DNA of 64,000 nt, from the NCBI GenBank assembly GCA_001692895.1, contig KV748186.1, positions 1,727,785 through 1,791,784 of the forward strand. The letters are read 5' to 3'. A program made the translations under genes and the position numbers. This document shows, piece after piece, positions 55,850 through 64,000 of the stretch. Each line of letters opens with the position of its first letter. Positions within the stretch are counted from its first letter, which is position 1. The notes under the pieces were generated by a model. It did no database searches, was not told where the DNA came from, and worked only from the letters and a program-made list of their open reading frames with translations. Origin of the DNA: Cenococcum geophilum 1.58. Its lineage: Eukaryota > Ascomycota > Dothideomycetes > Gloniales > Gloniaceae.

Positions 55850-57560
55850 TAATAGGAGTTATTATACCACCTATATAAGGCGGAGTGCTTATAAAGGGCT
55901 TAGCTAAAATACTAATTAAACTACCCTATAACGCACTAACAGCTCCTTTGCTATAGATAAGGAGTAAATATATAAGATTAACTGGCTAAGATAAGTCTAC
56001 TACTTAAGCAGTGCCCTGCTCCGTAAAGGGTAGGCGTTAGAAGTAGATTATATAATACTATTCCTACTAGGTAAGGCGTTATTAGGGGGTCATTATTAGC
56101 TTCCAGTTCTAGTTTACAATTTTATATAAACGCCTCTAAACCCTATACTATTAGGGCTGTCTAAAAGCTAAGTTACCTATTTACCTTATCTTGACCTTAG
56201 GCCTGGCTTGTTAGCTATTAAGGCGATAGGAAGTTGCGTTAAGGCGTATAATAGGGCTTAAGTAAAGCCATGTAACCAGATAGGCATTACTATACGAAGT
56301 AACGCTTAACCGGCTGCCTCTATATCGCTGTGTTAGAATAATTAGAAGAAAGGGGTTAATGCTAGCCCTTATTATTTAATATAACCCTCCTATAAAGGCA
56401 CAGCAAAGGTAGGTATAAACGGGAAGGATTATGCTCCTATTATGGCCGTATTATAGCGCATTTATAATGCTATACTAATATCCCTAAGTTAGTAAATCGG
56501 CTTAACTTTTAAGGTATAGTTAAAGCGGAGTTTACCATTAGCTCTCCTATTAGCTAGGTGGTAGAGAGGAGTGGGATATAAAAGGCCTTTATATCCTTTA
56601 ACCAGACCTATATTAAGTACAGTATCCTTTAAGGAAATCCCTCCTTACTTTCTCGCAAAGACACTTAAACTATTAGCTGCCTTATCTCTTTAACAATGAG
56701 CTACTTGGACGCTATAATAGAGGATATCATATTATATTAGGCTAAGGTGCGCTCTAAACATTAAATCCTTTATAGGATACCGCTGACGGAGCTAGGATAT
56801 ACTGTATACTTCCCATCCTAAAGGCTCCAATAAGGCCGTTAATACAGTAGGGTAGGTATACAATAGTTACTTCCCTATAGTTTTATCCGTTCGCTAGCTT
56901 ACTAATATAAGTAGGATATCTAGTTAGCATTAGAACGTAAGAGTGATTTAAAGAACGACAAGGCCAATATAAAAGGAACTGTAAGGAAATACTTACTCTG
57001 TACTAACGAGATAAAGAAGCCGTCTTAATATAGTCCGTTTAGTAACTCCTTCTAATAAAGCTTACTAACTCTTAGCTTACTCTATTAGGGGCGATAGAGA
57101 GACTAGGTAGCTTAGTTAATTAACTTAGCTATAGGCTTAGCCAACTTAATAGAAGAGTTAGCAGCCTTAAAAAATATAACCACTATATTATAAGTTATCT
57201 AGGGAAGGTTAACAATTAGATTAATAACTTAAGAAGTGACTAGAAAGAGATAAGAGATACTATTAAGCGGCTTTAAAACGAAATCTACACTCTTAAGAGA
57301 GGCAGTAATAAAACTTTAGATTATAGAGATAAATGGGTTGCAAAGGCAAGAAATAAGGTTACGGTATTTAAGAGGAAAAGGGCACGCTTAGCCTAAGGAT
57401 AGAGAAGTCTGCAGAATTAAGGAGGAAATTTATTAGCTTAAATGGTACGCTCTTTAGTCTTATATCGTTTACTTATTAAAGAAAATTTATATATTAGATT
57501 TAAGCTAGACAGCCCCGCCCTTTATAGTAAGTATTTGCCGCATTTATATGCTTAATTAGT
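55850..57560 (+). pseudogene. Unrecognised decayed coding region with a coiled-coil C-terminal half
   Basis: Forward readable blocks: KALLGGHY (56070-56095), VYNFI...TPLNPILLGLSKS (56115-56170), SYKGTAKVGINGKDYAPIMA (about 56390-56450). From about 57080 the frame gives a charged helical stretch (NLIEELAALKNITTILQVI, about 57145-57200; SGFKTKSTLLREAVIKL, 57267-57320), then EEIYQLKWYAL near 57425-57455 and a short conserved-looking tail to about 57530. Breaks are TAA/TAG. The late heptad-like pattern suggests a coiled coil. I cannot name the family; frame changes between the two halves are likely. Confidence 0.4.
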
Positions 57561-57835
57561 AATAAATTAGCAGATTTAATTAAGCTTGGTATCTAAAGTA
57601 AGCAGAACTATGTTTCCTTGTTACGTGTTTAAGTCTAATTACTCTACTAGCGTCTTCTTTACTAGTGGAGGATAGCATTATCCTTAAAATAGAAGTTAGT
57701 TTGTAAAATAATAGAAAAAAAGGGGGCCTACGAGGGTTTCTGGGTCTGAAAGCCACGAAGACTATTTAATTTACTAATACGGTAAACACCCCGGCTATTT
57801 TAACCCGCGGAGTTCTACTATTGCCCGTTATATCT

Positions 57836-60270
57836 CCTATATAAATTTATTATAACATCCTCCTAGCTGCTTATTTAGACCCTCCTTAGGTACCCGTTTT
57901 CTCTTCCAATTTAGTAAGATAACACCTAGCGCAGCCCGCGGTTTTAGAACTTCGGCCCATTTAAAGTTAATTATTATTACTTTACTAACCTTTATATTCC
58001 AAAGTATATTATAAGGCATTATATCTTAGTACAAAACTCCTAGTTAATAGACGGCCCGAATTAAGCGCTTAACCTATTCTATTAGGTATAGCCTATTATT
58101 ACCATTAATATATTAAGAGATTAGTTTTCCCTTAAAACTAAGAAATATTATATAAACAATCTCCGTAATACCGTCATAGAAATACGGACGGTTAAGATCG
58201 ATATTTCCTAGATATACTAGTATATATATACCCTAGATCGGATGGAGGCGCTTATAAATAGTGGCCTTTTAATTTAGGTGGCCAATAAAGTTAATAACAG
58301 TGCATTTCGCGGCTAGGGTATATCTATGTAATGTTAACCTAACCTTAAATAGAGCCCCGCGTGTTCTATATACGCCTATTAGCTTACAATTAGTATTTAA
58401 ATCTTTTAAGAGTTGCTGGCGTATAAGATTAAGGAAGGTAGGTTAGTTAATTTAATAACGGCTCCCGCCGTAATCTTATATATTTAGACACGTCTTATTA
58501 AGTAAACCCCCCTCCACTAAGCTAAGAAGACATTTTTAACTGCAATACCGCCTACCTTTACCTCTATAGCGGGAATCGCGACTAGATAATAATCTACTAG
58601 TAGGGTCTAGGGCTTGGGGTAAAGGCTAGGGTAGGGACCACTAAGATAGATGGCTTAGAGTATTAGAATCAAACTTATTATTACTAGACTTACTCTAATC
58701 CTGCGATAGGTAACACTAGGGGGAACTAGTTAACGTTGCTCTAGGTTGGAGCTGGATAGGTAATATATAAAGAAAATTATTTTACCTAGGTACCCGGTAC
58801 TTTAATAAAGGCGTATTATATACAGGAATTATATCTAGTAGATTATTATAGATTACCTCCCAGCTTTTTAGTTAAGCGGCCGCGTTAATCTGCCAATTTT
58901 AATTCTAAGGCGGCGTCTTTAGCGCCTAAAGGGTAAATGCCAGCATCTATCCGACGGCGGTTAGATATAATTAATTTCCCCTATCTAAATCTGGTGCCCA
59001 TTTAGTCGTCTCCCTAACGTTACCCTTAGGGATAGATAGGAAGTAGTAAACCGTCTTAGGATTATAGGGCACTCGTAAAAAGATAAATACTTCGCCGGTG
59101 TAAATGCACCTATACTCTAGTTTAGCCTAGACTATATAAGAAAAGGCCTAAGTAATAATGGCAGCGACTAGGCGACGGAAGTAGTCCTATAGGCTGTCAA
59201 TCTTATAGCAGTAGACTACTTCCTTAAGTTCTATATTATTAAGACCCTTATAGATATAGCTAAGAGTTAGTTTACAGGGAGCCTTATACTTAATAATAAA
59301 GGTAGTAATATAATGCTCTATATTCTAAGTCTTACTAAAAGTGTTATATACGCAGAACTAATCTATATAAAGACGCAATAACCTTGCTAATTCTACTATT
59401 GCTATAGCCGCAGGCTTGGCTAGGCCAGCCGAGCTTAGTAGCTTTATCCGCTTAGCCTAGGCTTAGAGATAGGGTAACTAACGTTACTGGTTCCTAGATA
59501 CACTTATTTATTATATATCCTCCTTTATCCACTATTCTGGGCTAAGAGTATTAATATAATTTTTAAACTTTACTAACCCTTTTAGGCGGAACTTCCGCTA
59601 AAGCGTCGGATTATTATAAAGTTATTTAATAATTAATAATATATAGTCCTTAATAGTATAGCGCTAAAAGTAATTTAAGTCTAGCTTAGAACTTATTATC
59701 CTCTAGTAAATAGCCTCCCTAGACTCTTCTAATATGTATAGTGAAGTAAAGTGCCGTTTTAGTATAAAATCTAATCCTATAAGGTTATTTTAGATGGCTT
59801 CCTGCTATACTAAAAAATCTTTTTATACTTAGATCCTTTTAGGGCAAATCTTATTATTCGCATTAGTAGGGTCGCCCTATATTAATAACGTCGCATTAAT
59901 TTAAACAGTAAGGCCTAAGTAGAGATAGGTATAATAGGCATTAAGAAACTCGGGTAGTGTTATCTTACGGGTTTTCCCCTTAGCTTCTTCCTGGGCTCGC
60001 TCCGCTTCTTACTATCTACGTTATTCTTCTTCCTATACGCGCTCTACTTCTTCCTATATACGCTCCGCTTCTTCCTATACGCGCTCTACTTCTTCTTATC
60101 TACGCTACTCCTCCTCCTATCTACGCTGCTCTTCTTATTATCCGCGTTGCTCTTCTTACCGTCTACATTACTCTTTAAGGAAAAGCTGTTTGTAATTAGG
60201 TAACTATTAGGCTATATTATAGTGGCGATAATAATAATAACGGGAGAGCGTATAGGGGAGAGTTTTGTTT
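57836..60270 (-). pseudogene. Fungal kinase-like protein with charged coiled N-terminal repeat, decayed
   Basis: Minus strand, about 810 codons. N-terminal Glu/Arg/Gln-rich repeats (EEVERV, EEAERV; about 59990-60180) form a coiled coil, then TRKITLPEFLNAYYTYLYLG (59930-59980). Middle blocks: FIIKYKAPCKLTLSYIYKGL (about 59240-59300), FIFLRVPQDPKTVYYFLSIP (59020-59085) and TAVGQMLAFTLRALKTPP (58900-58960). C-terminal kinase-like lobe: YLGNIDLNRPYFYDGI (58155-58215), LGVLYQDIMPYNILWN (58002-58050) in place of the HRDxxxxN loop, IIINFKWAEVLKPRAALGVI (57920-57985) in place of the DFx motif with Asp changed to Asn. This matches a fungal protein-kinase-like family seen in many ascomycetes as multi-gene sets. 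The open frame at 57837-58019 is its last piece. Confidence 0.85.
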
Positions 60271-60279
60271 ATAGCGGAT

Positions 60280-60946
60280 GGGCGATTTAGGCCGAGCGGA
60301 TTAATAAAAATATTTAAACGGTTTTACTAATAATCCGGAACCTGTAATAAATAGCTAAGTTAAGGACGGATGTAAATTTTAAGCTCTACGCTAGCGTCCT
60401 CTTCAGCCTCGCTGTATTTAAGCCTTATGCGTTATATATAAATTTAAATTAATAAGAAGTAAATCTTATAAAGATCCTAAAACTAGAAACAAAAGATCCT
60501 AAAACTAAAAACAAAAGATCCTAAAACTAGAAATAAAAGAAATACATAAGACCAAATCTAGAAACATTAAAGAAATTCCTATATAACGACTCCTATAAAC
60601 TTTACAACGACTTAAAGCCCCCTTATATATACTTAAAGAAGTCCCTATATAAACAGCCCTATAAGCGTAGCTATAAGTCTAAGCCCCCTCGCGTAACCTA
60701 ACTACCCCTCCCCACTATACCGGAATAGACGAATAACCGCTATATATAATAAGTAGAGAAACGACTTAAATAAAAAGAAAACACTATAAAATAACATATT
60801 TATATCCTTAAGGTATAAATCTATAAGGACCGTAGTCTTAAACACGACTAATAGTTACTAAGGCGGCATATATTCCAGGTTTATAAGAAATGTAAAAAAT
60901 CCTAAGTCGCTAGCATAGATTTATATTCTATTATCGCTTTTAAGGT
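60280..60946. other. Upstream flank of kinase-like pseudogene and copia target
   Basis: No gene. Contains the 22-bp repeats below and several AAGTCCCTATATA / AAGCCCCCT-type short direct repeats at 60585-60700. Confidence 0.4.
60472..60537 (+). repeat. 22-bp tandem repeat, three copies
   Basis: AGATCCTAAAACTAGAAACA plus AA repeated three times with one G/A and one C/T difference. Confidence 0.92.
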
Positions 60947-63900
60947 TGTCGGGAATGAGGCAATTTGCCCTTATGTGCGGCAAATTGCCGTTATATAAGG
61001 CAACTTGCCGTCACGTGCCGTTGCGGCACTAGCGCGGTGAGGAACCTTAAGTTCCTTACTCTCCCCTATCTAGAATAATAAGCTTTTCCATTACTGTATC
61101 TACTTGAGTAGTATTAGTGATTTACCCTATGTTACTAATACTAATTAGTGGTTAAATACACAGTTAACTATAGACCAGCTAGGTTATTGATAGAAGAGAT
61201 AGTCTTATATAGGGGTGCTATATGCGCTTATATGGAATGGATCCCGGCGATATTGTGCTACCTTAGACTTGCGGAAAACTAGTAATAGAAGTGTTACTGA
61301 GTACTAGGAGATACTAAGTTGTGTCTATTACGCAGAACAACCACATTTACGAAGATTTGGTTGAGTACTTTAGGTTAGAAGTGTTACTAAACCTATAGTC
61401 CTAAGTTAACGTCTAAAACGCGTTAAATAACATCTTAAATTATCTATCTTTTGACGGCAAACCTACGAGATTCTATAAAACCGAAAACCCTACCTACCTT
61501 TAATATACGACACCCCGTCGATTCTATACTAATTATGGCGTTAATCTACCTAAAGAAGTATGAGAAGGATATTAACCCGAAGATATGGCATAAAGATATC
61601 AACCCTATAAATGCTAAATAATAGGACCTAAACGGATTCTTATTATACTATATGGCATACTATAAAGATAGCAAATACAACGATACTGTGCTTTAGTATT
61701 ATATAAAGGAGGACTTTATTAGATGGATAAAGGAAATATAGGCTCTTGCGACGAAGGTTATTGTGTAAGACTTCCGTAACTTCCTTTAGGAGAACGGAGT
61801 ATTTATCCCTATAGATGGGGGCGCTATTAGAGATAATATTTAGGAGTATGTTATTAACGCAAAAGAAGAGTATAAATAGACTTTATAAGAAATTAAGCAC
61901 CAACTACGCACTATAAGGAAGCTTAACTTACGATGAAATCCAAATAATACACTAATAGAGATACGTTCTAATTCTATTGCTCCAGAGCAAGCGCAAGACC
62001 CCCTTGCTTCGCGATTTAATAACCTTTAAACTTTACTAGAGTAAGACTAGGTACCATGCCGTGTTCCATTGGGCTCTATATCTCTACTGCAGCCTATAAA
62101 GCAATCCCCACCTTAATCTCTAATGTAATTTTAACGTAACCTAATACTACTTAAAGGCACTTTAAAGATGCTTATAGAGCTTACGAAGCTCTATTTAGAC
62201 TAGGAGAAGAGGTTTAGTAGGGAACTGTATAATATCCTTAATTTAAAGCTGCGCATCTTCTATAACTGTTGCTAAAAGGTTGGACTAGAACCTAACTAAT
62301 ATTATAACGCCTATTCCGTTATACTTAAGGGCCGCGCTAGTACCTTCTATTATAATCGTCTGGCAGGAAAAGGATATAATTTTAACCGAATAATATATGA
62401 GACAAGATGCTACTTTAAAACAGAAGAGAATAAGTAGCAGTATATGTCGGAGTGGAGAGAGACTACCTTTTTAAGAATTATTGCTACAAACCTAGGTGTC
62501 TCTTGGCTTAATTATCTTCAAAAGCTCTTTAATCAACTTCAGACAATTCAGCGTGGTTTATCCGAATTATATTAAGAGGACTTTAGCCTACGTAATTAAA
62601 TCATTAGCGCATGCTAAGGTGTTAAAGAATGCAACCTTACTCTCTTTAATCCTGTAAATACTTACGAAGGAGTATATACCCAATTAAGATCCTTTATTAG
62701 CACAGCTCTGCGCTCTTAAGAAGTACAGCAATTTAACACCTAACCCTAACCTACGTTAATTAACCCAACCGACCAATATAATTATAACTGGACTAATTAA
62801 ATATATAGTGGCCGCGGTAGGGGATACGGCAGAGGGTATAATTAACGTTGACCACGAGGTAATCGTGGAGGTTTATTTCGGAGCAATTGTTAGAAGAAGT
62901 GCTATGTTTATAAGAAGCCAAATTACTAGTCAACTAGGCACCCCCTTAATAGACGAAAGGAGGCATATAATAAGTTCCGCCAGAGCGCATAAAACGTCGG
63001 AAACTAAGAGGTTACTACGGCCTACTTTTAAAGCTTTTTAGTTTAATATAAAGGCGAAGAAGATCTTAAGGATAAGGCTAACGAGGCCGAATAGCTCCTT
63101 ATAGATATAGAAATTAAGGACTACTCTTCCAACTAATACTTTACCGAGTATAGTAAGGTAAATAGCACATAAACTATTGCTGTCCTTAATGACTAATTTA
63201 CGCTCTATTCTGTTATAAAGTTAGATATCTTTAATAAGCCAAAGGAAAGTTCCGCGTTCTCCTTTAATAATAGATACTCGGCGAACGTCTTCTATAGTAT
63301 TATGCCAGATACTAAAGCCACAGGAGTATTTATAGTAGGAGAACCCCAAGTTCGAGCTCTTTAGTAGCTTAATAGCTCTGTTTAAATTAACCAATTAACG
63401 GCAGGCTAATATACAATTCGCTTTGGCAAGGGTACTATAATCTCTCTCGGCACAATTAAGGTCCAAACCCCGTTAGGATATATCACTTTCCATATTATTC
63501 CCGCGAACACCCCGTTTCTATTCTACATCTAAGATATAGATAAATTAGGCATTAAACTCAATAACCTTAAGAATATACTCGTTTAGGAAGATAATTGGGT
63601 GCCCGTTATACGCAAATGGGGTCACCCTTAGTTGCTCCTTTAATAGCCAGAAAGGAGCGTTGCTTAAAGCCACTTAACTAAGTTAGAGCTACGTTAACTA
63701 CACCATTGTTTTGGCCATCTATCCGTTTACTAACTGCTTAGGGTCTTTTAGCGAGTAGGTTATAAGGCCAAGGTTAAGGCGATTAAGCATCTTATAAAGT
63801 ACTATTATCACTACTAAATAAACCAGAAGTCCCCTAGCCGATTTAAGTTTACCCTTAAAGACAACTACGACTTTAACTTCTGTATTATTATTGATATTAT

Positions 63901-64000
63901 ATATCTTAGCGGCAAGCCAGTACTCTAAGTTATTGACTTCTTAACCTCCTTCTAAGCCGCACGTTTCCTAAAGGATATATTAGCTAGAAACGCATAGGAT
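60947..64000 (+). mobile_element. Ty1/copia retrotransposon, 5' part, runs off the window
   Basis: A left LTR begins at TGTCGGGAATGAGGC (60947). It contains three short palindromes, GGCAATTTGCC, GGCAAATTGCC and GGCAACTTGCC, within about 50 bases. The LTR's end (probably 61150-61250) could not be fixed because the 3' LTR lies outside the window. Gag-Pol follows in forward orientation up to the first part of integrase. The LTR and leader keep more CA than the coding part. Confidence 0.85.
61380..64000 (+). pseudogene. Copia gag-pol polyprotein, decayed and truncated by the window edge
   Basis: Gag from about 61390: LNNILNYLSFDGKPTRFYK, then after a frame change KYEKDINPKIWHKDINP (61560-61610), IKEDFIRWIKEIQALATKV (61703-61760) and a charged helical part. 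The nucleocapsid-like zinc region KKCYVYKKPN near 62895-62925 has lost one Cys. The protease region reads FYSIMPDTKATGVFIVGEPQ (63291-63350), with MPDT in place of the DTG-type active site. GAG-pre-integrase: LRQLHHCFGHLSVYQLLRVF (63685-63745), its Cys pair changed to Tyr (YYYHY). The integrase start reads IIIDIIYLSGKPVLQVIDFL (63885-63945). The frame continues beyond 64000. Breaks are Gln-type stops; small indels separate Gag pieces. Confidence 0.9.

Larger units (their letters stand above)
1..64000. other. RIP-mutated, transposon-rich fungal block
   Basis: Reading frames recognisable by family motifs are broken almost only by TAA and TAG, at positions where relatives carry Gln (CAA/CAG). 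Other changes fit the same C-to-T or G-to-A rule: catalytic Asp reads as Asn, Cys as Tyr, Glu as Lys, His as Tyr. CA/TG is scarce and TA dominates on both strands, outside genes too. The two gypsy LTRs differ only by transitions. This is the known outcome of repeat-induced point mutation in Pezizomycotina. Mutation strength varies: the piggyBac-like element (38157-40376) keeps many CA dinucleotides and looks younger than its surroundings. Base counts were not computed; this is a reading by eye. Confidence 0.9.

Noticed and set aside
62808..63041. 77-codon forward frame
   Set aside because: It overlaps the copia Gag zinc region and protease-side frame in another phase, so it is a shadow.
1..64000. 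In-frame TAA and TAG at Gln positions, as if the organism used the ciliate code
   Set aside because: The same C-to-T and G-to-A change also hits non-coding DNA, LTRs and catalytic residues (Asp to Asn, Cys to Tyr, Glu to Lys), and some TGA stops occur. RIP explains all of this; a changed code explains only the Gln positions.

Overview
The window looks like a heavily mutated, repeat-rich block from a filamentous ascomycete (Pezizomycotina). Almost no long open frame survives, yet many long stretches keep one reading frame in which nearly every stop is TAA or TAG where relatives have Gln. The dinucleotide CA is scarce and TA abundant on both strands, in genes, LTRs and non-coding DNA alike. That is the signature of repeat-induced point mutation (RIP, CpA to TpA). 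So the annotation is mostly pseudogenes and dead transposons, and family calls rest on reading through the RIP stops.

Layout. 1-8.3 kb: a truncated possible acetyltransferase remnant, a 62-nt palindrome inside a dispersed repeat, an unrecognised decayed gene, a 498-bp element with 111-bp inverted repeats and a 124-bp MITE. 8.3-23.5 kb: unrecognised decayed coding regions of one family in several partial copies, one interrupted by a Mutator-like element whose empty site survives in a paralogue, plus a DUF7924 pseudogene. 23.5-38 kb: little recognisable DNA, the second copy of the palindrome repeat, a dead Tc1/mariner element, a chromodomain-protein pseudogene and further unrecognised frames. 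38.0-42.5 kb: a TA-flanked 4.46-kb element full of minisatellites, with a piggyBac-like transposon inside it; the unsplit target is preserved at 47.2 kb. 43.8-46.5 kb: a near full-length DUF3435 (tyrosine-recombinase-like) pseudogene. 47.5-55.4 kb: a vacuolar Ca2+/H+ exchanger pseudogene split by a complete Ty3/gypsy chromovirus with 194-bp LTRs and a 5-bp target duplication. 57.8-60.3 kb: a fungal kinase-like pseudogene. 60.9 kb to the end: the 5' part of a Ty1/copia element that runs off the window.

Nothing here is likely to make a functional protein. The value lies in the nested insertion history (empty sites, target duplications, miniature elements, palindromes) and in decayed protein families whose identity could be recovered by de-RIP comparison with intact copies elsewhere in the genome. 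I saw no rRNA, tRNA, CRISPR array or bacterial-type operon. No origin or terminator could be supported.
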